Assembly: GCA_009692065.1 (NCBI GenBank) | Contig: SHZY01000031.1 | Span: forward strand, 1 to 46,715 | Direction of reading: 5' to 3' | DNA from: Gemmataceae bacterium | GTDB taxonomy: Bacteria; Planctomycetota; Planctomycetia; Gemmatales; Gemmataceae | Length of the DNA: 46,715 bases | Shown: positions 23,686 to 31,677 of the stretch, piece by piece | How the letters are laid out: the number at the start of each line of letters is the position of its first letter | How positions within the stretch are numbered: position 1 is the stretch's first letter | The notes under the pieces: generated by a model | What the model saw: the letters and a program-made list of their open reading frames with translations, nothing else | Told to the model about the DNA's origin: nothing | The model's database searches: none | Translations under genes and position numbers: made by a program

Positions 23686-24039
23686 TCATTCGCCGTCGCC
23701 ATCGTCTGCCTTGAGCGCGCCGGCAGCCTCGCCCCGCGCCGGCGTGCGGTGATGATCCTGGACTTTTTCCTTGTACTTGCGGACCTGCGTCGCCAGCTTG
23801 TTGAGCACCAAGTCCACCGCAGCTAGCAGATCCTTGTTGCGCTCGCTGGCAACGAAGTCGTGCTTGTGCTCGGCCGAGACGAGGAACTCGATGTACGTCT
23901 CCTCATCCTTCAGGTCCACCACGATCTCGATCATCGTCAGGCGTTGAAAGAAGTGGAGCAGCTTGCCGGCCTTGTCGCGAATGTGCTCTTGCAATTCCTC
24001 GGTGAGATGTCCATGACGCGTGGAGATTTTTATTTGCAC
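23686..24039 (-). CDS. hpf: Ribosome hibernation promoting factor (HPF/RaiA, short form)
   Basis: The 117-residue protein matches the HPF/YfiA ribosome-binding domain: IKISTRHGHLTEELQEHIRD, KAGKLLHFFQRLTMIEIVVD and DLLAAVDLVLNKLATQVRKY. Such proteins bind the 30S decoding centre and silence idle ribosomes. It lacks the C-terminal dimerisation domain of long HPF and ends in an acidic tail (LKADDGDGE). It starts with GTG, supported by AAGGAG eight bases upstream. It is first in hpf-ptsN-ptsH-ptsI, so translation silencing and phosphotransfer signalling would share a promoter in the 24040-24268 gap. Confidence 0.94.
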   Translation of the reverse strand: MQIKISTRHGHLTEELQEHIRDKAGKLLHFFQRLTMIEIVVDLKDEETYIEFLVSAEHKHDFVASERNKDLLAAVDLVLNKLATQVRKYKEKVQDHHRTPARGEAAGALKADDGDGE

Positions 24040-24268
24040 AGAAGGCTCTCCTTAACATGCGTTCACGGTCACGCTGGTCGTATGCTTTCCAGCGGTACAA
24101 TATTTTAGCGGCCGCGGCGGCATTGTTCAATGGGTTGATCGCGGGGAGAGGGGAGAAGAACCCCGCACCCCAAAACGCTCATTTGACTGGCATCGCCGCC
24201 GCGACCCTTTACAATAAGCACCGCTTCATCTCACGCAACGCATGTACAAGCAGGCAAAGGGACATTCC

Positions 24269-24721
24269 ATGACCACGAGAAAGCAAGTGACTGTTTTTCT
24301 TGAGAACAAACCAGGCCGGCTGGCCCAGGTCCTCTCCACGCTGGCTCACAAGAAAATCAATATCGTTGCCCTCAGCGTCATGGATCGGCACGAACACGGC
24401 GTCCTGCGCCTGGTAACCGAAGACGACGCCGCCACCGGGAAGGCGCTCAAAGGGCTCAATGCCCACTTCACCGAGAGCGACGTACTCGCCGTCGAACTCA
24501 AGAACCAGCCCGGCGCTCTGGCCCACATCTGCGAACGCCTGGCCGAGGAACATATCAGCATCGAGTACGCCTACTGTAGCTCCGGCGGACGCAACGGCAA
24601 AGTCTTCGGCATCTTCAAGGTTTCGAACCTTGACAAGGCCCAGCGCATCCTCGCCGAAGTTTCGAACCATCGCCGGATCGAGAAACCCACCTTGCGCGAT
24701 CAACGTTCGTACAAGAAATAA
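24269..24721 (+). CDS. Tandem ACT-domain protein
   Basis: The 150-residue protein has two ACT-like domains: QVTVFLENKPGRLAQVLSTL (about residues 6-25) and VLAVELKNQPGALAHICERL (about 73-92), each beginning with the N-P/Q-PG ligand loop. ACT domains bind amino acids and usually regulate metabolism; stand-alone two-ACT proteins are often annotated as amino acid-binding regulators. The ATG at 24269 has AAAGGGAC upstream; an in-frame ATG at 24242 is less well placed. It is divergent from hpf and directly upstream of the protoporphyrinogen oxidase gene, separated by a set of alternative hairpins. Confidence 0.88.
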   Translation: MTTRKQVTVFLENKPGRLAQVLSTLAHKKINIVALSVMDRHEHGVLRLVTEDDAATGKALKGLNAHFTESDVLAVELKNQPGALAHICERLAEEHISIEYAYCSSGGRNGKVFGIFKVSNLDKAQRILAEVSNHRRIEKPTLRDQRSYKK

Positions 24722-24728
24722 TGGCAAG

Positions 24729-24781
24729 CCCTGGGATGAGGTACTCCGAATCCCAGGGGTTCGGAGTACCTCACCCCTGGG
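24729..24781 (+). promoter_or_regulatory. Overlapping, mutually exclusive hairpins between ACT gene and hemG
   Basis: Stem A pairs TGAGGTACTCCGAA (24737-24750) with 24760-24773, perfect over 14 bp. Stem B pairs CCCTGGGAT (24729-24737) with 24750-24758. Stem C pairs CCCAGGGGT (24752-24760) with 24773-24781. A excludes B and C. The arrangement looks like an attenuator, or like two nested dispersed palindromes. The hemG start follows eight bases later. Confidence 0.6.
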
Positions 24782-24788
24782 CGTCCAC

Positions 24789-26180
24789 ATGAGAATCGTG
24801 ATCGTCGGCGCCGGCATCTCCGGACTCTCCGTCGCCTATCGCCTGCAACAGCGCATGCCCATGGCGGCGATCACGGTGCTGGAACAGGCCGATCGGCCCG
24901 GCGGCACGACCTGGACTGTTCGCGAAAATGGCTTCCTGGTCGAGACGGGGCCGAACGGCTTCCTCGATACTAAGCCGACCACGCTGACTCTGGCGCGCGA
25001 TGTCGGCCTCGCTGCCCAACTGGTGGATGCCAGCGAAGCCGCGGGCAAGAACCGCTATCTCTTCCATGGTGATCGCCTCAAGGCGCTGCCCGGCGGGCTC
25101 GGGGAGTTTCTTTCGACCAATCTCTTAAGCTGGCGTGGCAAACTCTCGCTGCTCTGGGAACGCTTTCGCAAGCAGCGCACCGAGACCGACGACGAATCGA
25201 TTGACGCTTTCGCTCGCCGCCGCGCGGGCAATGAAGCCGCCGATCTCTTTGCCGACGCCCTGGTGACCGGTATCTACGCCGGCGATCCGAAACTGCTGAG
25301 CCTGCCGGCGTGCTTCCCGCGCATCGTCGAGCTGGAGCGAGTCTACGGCAGTGTCATCAAGGGTTTTGCGGCGGAAGCGAAGAAACGCCGCGCCGAAGCG
25401 AAAGCGCAGGGCGTTGCCTACGAACGGCCCGGCAAAATGCGCTCCTTCGCGGACGGCCTGCGCGTTCTCGTCGAGGGAGTGACGGCCAAACTCAACGCCG
25501 CGCCCATCTACGGAGTCGGCGTGCGTGCGATTCGCAAGTCGGGCGATCCGCAACATCCGGTCTGGCGCGTGGAAGCCGAAGGGCGCGACGGCTGGGACGC
25601 GGACGCCGTCGTTCTCACGTGTCCCGCCCATCAACAAATGAAGCTGCTGGCCGACCTCGATGCGGACCTGGCGCAATCGATCGGCACCATCGCCTACAAC
25701 CGCGTGGCCGTGATCGCGCTGGGCTATCGCCGCGCCGATGTGACGATGCCGCTCGACGGATTCGGGTACATCGCGCCGGAGAACGCGCGGCGCGATCTCC
25801 TCGGCGTGCAGTGGTGCTCGTCGATCTACCCGCAGCGGGCCCCCGATGGCTGCGTGCTGTTGCGCGCGATGTGCGGCGGCTGGCATCGCGCCGACGTCGT
25901 CGATTGGGACGACGCCCGCCTGCTGTCAGCGATTCGCGCCGAGCTACGCCTGGCGATGAACATCACCGCCGACCCGATCTTCCACAAGATCATCCGCTGG
26001 GACAAGGCAATCCCGCAGTACCACCTCGGCCATCTCGCCCGCGTCGCACAAATCGAAGCACGCCTGGCACAGCATCCCGGCCTCTGGCTCGCCGGCAACG
26101 CGTACCACGGCGTCTCGCTCAACGATTGCACGGAGCAGGGGGCGGTGATCGCGGAACGCGTTCAGAGAATGGCGCTATGA
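24789..26180 (+). CDS. Protoporphyrinogen oxidase (HemY/HemG FAD type)
   Basis: This 463-residue flavoprotein begins MRIVIVGAGISGLSVAYRLQ, an FAD-binding dinucleotide fold. It has the amine oxidase/PPOX signature ADRPGGTTWTVRENGFLVET and the C-terminal FAD loop LWLAGNAYHGVSLNDCTEQG. ETGPNGFLD and AGDPKLLSLPACFPRIVELE fit oxygen-dependent protoporphyrinogen IX oxidase, the penultimate step of haem synthesis (in coproporphyrin-pathway bacteria the substrate is coproporphyrinogen III). The ATG lacks a ribosome binding site and lies just after the alternative hairpins. A frame extension upstream is unlikely because it would cross those hairpins and the ACT gene. The 3' end is duplicated at 27028. 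Confidence 0.92.
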   Translation: MRIVIVGAGISGLSVAYRLQQRMPMAAITVLEQADRPGGTTWTVRENGFLVETGPNGFLDTKPTTLTLARDVGLAAQLVDASEAAGKNRYLFHGDRLKALPGGLGEFLSTNLLSWRGKLSLLWERFRKQRTETDDESIDAFARRRAGNEAADLFADALVTGIYAGDPKLLSLPACFPRIVELERVYGSVIKGFAAEAKKRRAEAKAQGVAYERPGKMRSFADGLRVLVEGVTAKLNAAPIYGVGVRAIRKSGDPQHPVWRVEAEGRDGWDADAVVLTCPAHQQMKLLADLDADLAQSIGTIAYNRVAVIALGYRRADVTMPLDGFGYIAPENARRDLLGVQWCSSIYPQRAPDGCVLLRAMCGGWHRADVVDWDDARLLSAIRAELRLAMNITADPIFHKIIRWDKAIPQYHLGHLARVAQIEARLAQHPGLWLAGNAYHGVSLNDCTEQGAVIAERVQRMAL

Positions 26181-26204
26181 TTTTTTTCGGCAGCCAGCGA
26201 ACCC

Positions 26205-26624
26205 CTACGCAAAGGGATTTACGATGGTGAGGCCGTCGTAGTCGGTCCCGGCGGCCATGTCTTCCGAATAAAGCGTGGTGACACCGGCTTCCTTGCAGGC
26301 CGCCAGCAACATGCTGTCCCAATGTGAGAGGCTGAAACGCTTGCGTAAGGCGAAGTAGGTCGCAAAAACCGACGCACCAGGGATGGCCAGTGGAAACATG
26401 GAGAGAACGTCACGGAAATGGGCTTCGGCGTCGTCCGTGGAAACCCGGCCCTGGGCTTCCCATTTCCGCAGCCAATTCAGGAGTTCCCCGGCAACCTGCC
26501 AAGGCAGCACCGTCGCAGGACGCGCCGCGACCAGGCCGGCGAGCAACAGCTTGGCTTTCGCCTGTTTGACCGGCTCGTGCGCGTCGAGCGAGTAGACGAA
26601 GACATTCGTGTCAACGGCGTTCAT
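26205..26624 (-). CDS. VapC-type PIN-domain toxin
   Basis: The 139-residue PIN protein begins MNAVDTNVFVYSLDAHEPVK, with the first acidic residue in VDTN. It also has PWQVAGELLNWL, HWDSMLLAACKEAG and TLYSEDMAAGTDYDG, giving the D-E-D-D set of a metal-dependent ribonuclease. VapC toxins cleave tRNA or rRNA when freed from their antitoxin. The ATG at 26624 overlaps the antitoxin gene by 14 bases; an in-frame ATG three codons earlier (26633) is also possible. The pair sits between hemG and a broken copy of its 3' end. Confidence 0.88.
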   Translation of the reverse strand: MNAVDTNVFVYSLDAHEPVKQAKAKLLLAGLVAARPATVLPWQVAGELLNWLRKWEAQGRVSTDDAEAHFRDVLSMFPLAIPGASVFATYFALRKRFSLSHWDSMLLAACKEAGVTTLYSEDMAAGTDYDGLTIVNPFA

Positions 26625-26838
26625 GTAGCTCATCCCGCGTGTAGCGTACGCCGCCGCCATGGATCGGCCGCTCGCGCAAGCGCGCCTTGAGCGATTCCCA
26701 AGCCGCCAATGCTTTCTCGGGTGACCATTCTTCCATCGGCTCAAGCGTCAACTTGACGCGTGTTTGCTCGGCAAGCTGCAAACGCTCGTCTGGCTTGAGC
26801 ATGCCGCCGACGACGGTTGCGGTGATCTGGGTTGTCAT
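26611..26838 (-). CDS. Antitoxin of the AF2212-like (DUF104) family
   Basis: The 75-residue protein reads ITATVVGGMLKPDERLQLAE, then QTRVKLTLEPMEEWSPEKAL. This is the short beta DNA-binding fold of AF2212/DUF104 antitoxins, with a helical C-terminal arm that would cover the toxin. It precedes and overlaps the PIN toxin gene, the normal order for such modules. The start has GAGGAG nine bases upstream. Autoregulation by the toxin-antitoxin complex is usual in the family. Confidence 0.85.
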   Translation of the reverse strand: MTTQITATVVGGMLKPDERLQLAEQTRVKLTLEPMEEWSPEKALAAWESLKARLRERPIHGGGVRYTRDELHERR

Positions 26839-27027
26839 CGTTTCTTTCTCCTCATCGATCGGCTGACCATTTTTTGTCCGCGCGAAATGTTGGACCTGCC
26901 TGGCCGTAATGGATTGCTTGTCCTCCGATCTCAGTGTACAAGAATCGCGGGGATGCCGGAAGTTCGAATTGGCGCGCGACCAAATTTGGGAGATGGCTCA
27001 TGGCATCGAACCCCGGCGACGGCGCAC

Positions 27028-27162
27028 CACCTCGGTCATCTCGACCGCGTCGCGCAGATCGAAGCGCGCCTCGCCCAACACCCCGGCGTCTCGCTCAACG
27101 ATTGCACGGAGCAGGGGGAGGTGATTGCGGAGCGCGTTTGCCAACATTGCAAGCGCAGCTGA
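27028..27162 (+). pseudogene. Degraded copy of the 3' end of the protoporphyrinogen oxidase gene
   Basis: The plus frame reads HLGHLDRVAQIEARLAQHPG, then VSLNDCTEQGEVIAERV, against HLGHLARVAQIEARLAQHPG and GVSLNDCTEQGAVIAERV at the end of the oxidase (26022-26165). Ten codons (LWLAGNAYHG, the FAD loop) are missing between the two blocks. The DNA is near-identical in the second block. No start or upstream domain is present, so it is a non-functional fragment. The PIN/antitoxin genes lie between the two copies. Confidence 0.88.
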
Positions 27163-27384
27163 CCAAACCATCATCCACGCCCCGAAGCCCAGCGGTCCGT
27201 CCAGCCATTCATTTTTTCGCGCCACGCCTCAGAATTATGCTGCTGCATGACATTTCGCAGATGAATTTGCCGAATTTCCCGATTTTTCTCGTTTTGCTCT
27301 TGAAATCGATGGGGGGGGGGGGCGGTAGACTGTTCTCAGTTTCATTTTCGCGGACCCAAGGCCCACACCTCGAAGGAGCCCACG
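27163..27384. promoter_or_regulatory. Upstream region of the surface protein, with a G12 tract
   Basis: A run of 12 G occupies 27311-27322, ending 62 bases before the surface protein ATG, which itself has GAAGGAG. Homopolymer tracts of this length can slip in replication. No gene is seen in this stretch. The rest of the gap to the antitoxin start holds the degraded oxidase copy. Confidence 0.6.
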
Positions 27385-28815
27385 ATGCCTCTCCCCAGCT
27401 GGCTTCGCACCTTTTTTTCGCCTCGACGCAGGCGGCCCCATCGGCTAAACCAAACCCGGTTGAACGTGCAGATCCTGGAGGATCGCTGCACGCCGTCAAT
27501 CACCTTGACCAATCCCGGCACGCTGTCGAGTTACGATGGTGACGTCGTGAGCCGAGCGATGACCTACACCGATTCGGGCAACAGCCCCAATTTCAGCGCC
27601 AGCAATTTGCCGTCGGGGTTGAGCATCAACATGAGCACGGGCGTGATTACGGGCACGGTCGGCGGCTGGGCGCACACGATGGCACCCTACACAACCAGTG
27701 TCACGATCATGGATATGGGGACGATGGAATCCGCGAACCAGAGTTTTACCTGGAACGTGAGCCAGCCGACGGTGACGAATCCGGGCACGCATTACAACTT
27801 CGATTTGGATAGCGTTTCATTTGCCGCCAGCGCGACCGATTCCGCGGGACATGCGCTGACTTACAGTGCGACGAATCTTCCCTCGGGCATGACGGTTAAC
27901 AGCAGCACTGGAGTGATTTCCGGGACCATGAACAGCATGGCCCACACGATGGACCCCTATTCGGTGACGGTTACCGCGACCGACTACGCCGCGAACGTGA
28001 ACGATAGCAAGGGTTTTACCTGGAACGTCGGTGAGTATAACCATGCGCCGAGTTTCACGGCATCCAACCCGCCGGCCAGCAATGAAGGCGCGGGCGCAGT
28101 GTCGATTTCCAGCTGGGCCAGCTTCAGCGCCGGCGCCTCGAATGAATCGTGGCAAACCGCGACCTACATCGTCAGTAACGTGAGCGATCCGGAGGTATTT
28201 CTGGACCTGCCGGCCGTGGCGCCGAACGGAACGTTGACCTACACCGTGGCGCCGAATCTCCGTGGCACATTCACCTTCGACTTGCAGGTTCAGGACAACG
28301 GCGGCAGCAATATCAGCGCCGCGTCCACGGTCACGATCACCGTCAATCCGCTGGTCTATCTTGCCAGCACGCATTTCTTCGGCGACCAAGACGACGTCGC
28401 TACCATCACGGTTTGTTTGACCGGAGAATCGGCCCTGGACGTTACGGTCGATTACGCCACCGGCGACGGCAGCGCGGAAGCCGGCACCGACTACACGGGC
28501 ACGACCGGCACACTCACCATTCCGGCCGGTTACACCAGCGCCTCCTTTAGCATTGCCATTCTTGATGATGCTAGCACCGAGAACTGGGACGAGTTCACCA
28601 TCACGCTCAGCAATCCATCGCACGCGGGTCTGGGTTCACTGGTGGAGGCTGACGCCGCCATCTTCGTCGGCCTCGCCGAGAACGAGAGCCCGGTGGCGAG
28701 CTTGAATGCAATCTCCGGCGAAATCACGGCCTTGCTGGCCGGAATTGACGGGCTGAGCACGCAAGCCAACACCGGCATCAATGCTGGGCTGACAACTATG
28801 GATACCCAGCGTTAA
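27385..28815 (+). CDS. Surface protein with Ig-like and Calx-beta domains
   Basis: The 476-residue protein starts with a basic stretch and RLNVQILEDRCTPS, a motif I know as the N-terminus of many planctomycete secreted and surface proteins. Two He_PIG-type Ig-like repeats follow (about residues 48-130 and 135-215, each with LPSGL/M-NSSTGVI-GT and ending FTWNV). After these come a cadherin-like stretch (about 280-325) and a Calx-beta domain (about 326-425, TVDYATGDGSAEAGTDYTGT). These are adhesion or scaffold modules outside the cell. The reading frame ends at TAA 28813-28815, but the same frame continues two codons later as the next ORF, so this may be one protein interrupted by a stop. The ATG has GAAGGAG. 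A G12 tract lies upstream. Confidence 0.85.
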   Translation: MPLPSWLRTFFSPRRRRPHRLNQTRLNVQILEDRCTPSITLTNPGTLSSYDGDVVSRAMTYTDSGNSPNFSASNLPSGLSINMSTGVITGTVGGWAHTMAPYTTSVTIMDMGTMESANQSFTWNVSQPTVTNPGTHYNFDLDSVSFAASATDSAGHALTYSATNLPSGMTVNSSTGVISGTMNSMAHTMDPYSVTVTATDYAANVNDSKGFTWNVGEYNHAPSFTASNPPASNEGAGAVSISSWASFSAGASNESWQTATYIVSNVSDPEVFLDLPAVAPNGTLTYTVAPNLRGTFTFDLQVQDNGGSNISAASTVTITVNPLVYLASTHFFGDQDDVATITVCLTGESALDVTVDYATGDGSAEAGTDYTGTTGTLTIPAGYTSASFSIAILDDASTENWDEFTITLSNPSHAGLGSLVEADAAIFVGLAENESPVASLNAISGEITALLAGIDGLSTQANTGINAGLTTMDTQR

Positions 28816-28818
28816 AAC

Positions 28819-29787
28819 ATGGCCGACGCCCTGGCTGCCAATCCGCGGACTTTCTCCTCGTTTTTCCAACCGTTTGACGCCGCCCTTACGGAGTACAGGA
28901 ATGGGCTGACGATCGTGCAGGCGCGCATAGTCGATGTGCTGGAAAAAGCTGACGAAATCATCGCCTTGGCCAACGAGGCCGCCGGAAAATCGCAGGGAGA
29001 AAAGTTCCGCATCCTTGGCATCGACGTCGATCTGGGCGAACTGAACGCGCGGCTCGAATCGATCTCCGACGAACTCGAGACGCGGCGAGCGGCCCTAGCC
29101 AACTTGAATCTGCAGCCCGTGGGCAATGTGGCCGTCGGACCTCTGCACGTCCCAATCCGGGACAGCACCATCGCTTGGATTGTGGAGGAACAAGACCTCT
29201 TGGCGGGGCGTGTCACTTCCGCGAGCGCAGTCTACGACCTGCACATTGATGACGATATTCCTTCGGACATTGCCATAGAAGACCAAATCGAGATCGCGTA
29301 TCTAAATGGCATTTTCGATTACCTGGCAGACATGGAAAGCGACGTCATCTCTCAACACGAGGGGGCTCTCGATGACGCCATCGACATGGTCGCAGAACAC
29401 CCCTCGATTTCACAACAAAACCCTGATTGGCAAGTCTATTTGCAAACAGCCCAGTCCAACTTCGCAATCAAGGTACAGCAAAACATCGCTTGGATCGCAC
29501 CCGAGGACGATGACGCCGGCTCGGCCATTCACAAGCTCGGTGACGCTTGGGGCATAATGGATAACTCAGGAGATGCGGACTACGCGGGGAAGGGCGTGAA
29601 GGAATACATCAGGCTCTTCCGGGAATATTTGGTGGCCGAACAAGCGACGGTTGTAGAAGAAGGAGATTGGGTCGCAGACAACACAGCCGCCGGGTTGGCC
29701 AAGACGGCAGCCTTGCAAAACTTCCTTGATCTTTGGAATAAGCTCGACGACGCTATCACCCAGCTCGACAGTTTTTTAGGGGCGTGA
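28819..29787 (+). CDS. Continuation of the surface protein, or a separate helical protein
   Basis: This 322-residue frame is in the same phase as the preceding one, with only TAA-AAC between them, and has no ribosome binding site before its ATG. It is largely alpha-helical and acidic, with coiled-coil-like stretches (LGELNARLESISDELETRRA, KLDDAITQLDSFLGA). The end of the previous ORF (GEITALLAGIDGLSTQANTG) is similar in style, which supports one original protein of about 800 residues. I do not recognise a domain. The alternatives are reinitiation after the stop, or read-through. Confidence 0.6.
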   Translation: MADALAANPRTFSSFFQPFDAALTEYRNGLTIVQARIVDVLEKADEIIALANEAAGKSQGEKFRILGIDVDLGELNARLESISDELETRRAALANLNLQPVGNVAVGPLHVPIRDSTIAWIVEEQDLLAGRVTSASAVYDLHIDDDIPSDIAIEDQIEIAYLNGIFDYLADMESDVISQHEGALDDAIDMVAEHPSISQQNPDWQVYLQTAQSNFAIKVQQNIAWIAPEDDDAGSAIHKLGDAWGIMDNSGDADYAGKGVKEYIRLFREYLVAEQATVVEEGDWVADNTAAGLAKTAALQNFLDLWNKLDDAITQLDSFLGA

Positions 29788-29855
29788 TTCGCTTTCGCGC
29801 CCGGCGCCGCCATCATGGTTCAACGGGGCCATAGATAGAAACGAGGTTACCAGAC

Positions 29856-30887
29856 ATGATTCCTACTCCCACAGGCGCGACCACATTGTTCCTTTGTTTC
29901 TCAGCTATTGTCCAGTTCCCCCTCCCTTGCCAAACCGGAGAACCTAAGCGACAGACCCTGAATGTCAAGGAAAAACACCGTTTCAAGGGCGGCGTGACGC
30001 TGAAAAACTTCGTTTTTAGCCCCGATGGGAACCTCCTTGCCGGAAAAGACAGAGAAGCTATCGTCGTTTGGGAGGTTTCTTCGGGAAGGGAAAAGGCGCG
30101 AATCGAGTCCCGTGAATACCTTGCCCCGCTTGCCTTTTCATCAGACAGTCGGCTGATAACTTGGACGGTAGGCTCTGTCATTGAAGGGAAGACGATGAGG
30201 TCTTGGGATATCGAAAAGAACCAAGAAGGCCCAGTCCTCCGACTTGGGCCGGGCGCTGCCTTCCTCACGTTCTTCCCGGATGGGAAACATTTCTTGGTCC
30301 GCATGAGAAAAGCCATCGTTTTGGAGAAACGGGACGCAAAAACTGGGCTTCGGATTGGCGAACCCTATGAGCTCGGTAACGACAGTCCGTATAAAGCATT
30401 TTCGAGCCAAGACGCAAGGTTACTGGCGGCGTTGAATTTCGAGCAAGGCATTCAGATTTGGCGAATTGATACACAGGAGTTGCTCGCCACTCTCAAAGGG
30501 CATACGGGCAATATTCAGGAGGTTTGTTTCAGTGTGTGCGGGAAACGGGTCGCCAGCGCCTGCTGGGATAAGACCGTTAGAATTTGGGACACCAAAACTG
30601 GCGACACGCTTCACAAGTTCTCGTCCCGGGATGTTCCCGTTACGGTAGATTTTAGCCCCGATGGCAAATGGCTAGCGATCGGCTACATTGCAACCACCTC
30701 GCGAATCTCCATTTTCGACGCCAAGGACGGCGAGGAACTTTTGTCCTGGCAACCCGAAAGGGCCAATTCCCTAAGCCTCGCCTTCAGTCCCGACGGCAAG
30801 CTGCTCGCCTGCACCGGCGGCAATTCGTTTCAGGTCTTCGAGATCACGGTCCAGAAAGGCCCGCCCGTTGAAAAGAAAAAGGAATAG
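29856..30887 (+). CDS. WD40 repeat protein
   Basis: The 343-residue protein has a hydrophobic N-terminus (GATTLFLCFSAIVQFPLP) that may be a signal peptide. It then has WD40 units recognisable by FSPDGNLLAG-REAIVVWEVSSG, FSSDSRLITW, FSVCGKRVASACWDKTVRIW, FSPDGKWLAIG and FSPDGKLLACTGG. With LKGHTGNIQEVCFS it probably forms a six- or seven-bladed propeller used for protein binding. Its composition is less GC-rich than its neighbours. The start has GAGG eleven bases before the ATG. It follows the split surface protein by about 70 bases. Confidence 0.85.
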   Translation: MIPTPTGATTLFLCFSAIVQFPLPCQTGEPKRQTLNVKEKHRFKGGVTLKNFVFSPDGNLLAGKDREAIVVWEVSSGREKARIESREYLAPLAFSSDSRLITWTVGSVIEGKTMRSWDIEKNQEGPVLRLGPGAAFLTFFPDGKHFLVRMRKAIVLEKRDAKTGLRIGEPYELGNDSPYKAFSSQDARLLAALNFEQGIQIWRIDTQELLATLKGHTGNIQEVCFSVCGKRVASACWDKTVRIWDTKTGDTLHKFSSRDVPVTVDFSPDGKWLAIGYIATTSRISIFDAKDGEELLSWQPERANSLSLAFSPDGKLLACTGGNSFQVFEITVQKGPPVEKKKE

Positions 30888-31677
30888 GGGCGGAAAAGGT
30901 TGGTGAATCGTCGCGGAAGTAAAGGAGCTAGAAAAGGGGCCGGGAGTCGAGATAAGCATTAATGCTTATCAAAATATATACCTATTATCCACGTGCCTGT
31001 GGCACGCAGCTTTCCCTGGGAAAACCAAGGCACGAAATCCGCCGCAATCATTGCGCCGCCCACGTCGAAATCGGTCATCCTCCAACGCAACTGCACGTGC
31101 CCTCCTGGTCATCGATCCCTCGGCGAACGCCGTTGCCGGTAGCAAGTTGCTGGTGATGGTGTACCGGGTTGCAGTGGTGGGTGGGCGGTCGGCGTCGGGC
31201 CAAGGAATCCATGCGATGCACAGGGCGCAGACCTTCTGCGCCCTGACGCCGGAGTGGCACGGCTTCATTGTGCCACGTTCCGCGTTGGCATGCGAAGTCA
31301 GTTGGCCCATTCCGCAGGCTCACCCTCCTCGTTGGTTGGCGAATTGGAAAAATGAGAATTGCAACTCAAGATGACTCCATGAGTTAAATGCGGTTCCCAA
31401 TTCGCCAACCCGTTTAAGACCTTGGCAGCTCGCAGGGTGTAATTTATTTCTAAGGTAGGCCCGGCGTAACTCAAGGGGTGTCTCAGTATGTGCGCAACGA
31501 AAGGGGGGTGTCTCAGTGTGTGCGCGACGAATCCGTATTCTCCCTCCAACCCCCAGAGAATTTGGTTGCACCCAGCTCGCACGCCGCGATTTTGCCGAGT
31601 TAACCTTCCTTCCGTCAATCGTCCTTATAAAATTGCAGTGCATCCCTTGGCCGACCTACCCTGAATGAGGCTCCACG
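30888..31677. other. Hairpin-rich 790-bp gap, possible structured RNA or degraded DNA
   Basis: No convincing gene is seen. In order there are: a perfect palindrome without loop, GATAAGCATT-AATGCTTATC (30951-30970); an AT-rich stretch with TTATCCACG (30985-30993); CGTGCC-TGT-GGCACG (30992-31006); TTTCCC-T-GGGAAA (31011-31023); CAGGGCGCAGA-CCT-TCTGCGCCCTG (31221-31245); GTGGCAC/GTGCCAC (31255-31277); a 14-bp arm pair (31334-31347 against 31397-31410); and a direct repeat of 26 nt at 31475-31500 and 31505-31530, 24 of 26 identical, with a period of 30. Confidence 0.5.

Noticed and set aside
30985..30993. DnaA box-like TTATCCACG as evidence of an origin
   Set aside because: A single near-consensus box is expected by chance. 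No cluster, no AT-rich unwinding repeats and no dnaA next to it.
31051..31374. 107-codon plus-strand frame in the hairpin-rich gap
   Set aside because: It crosses several inverted repeats, has no ribosome binding site, and shows no domain.
31475..31530. Two 26-bp direct repeats as a CRISPR array
   Set aside because: Only two units, with four bases between them instead of a spacer, and no cas genes in the window.
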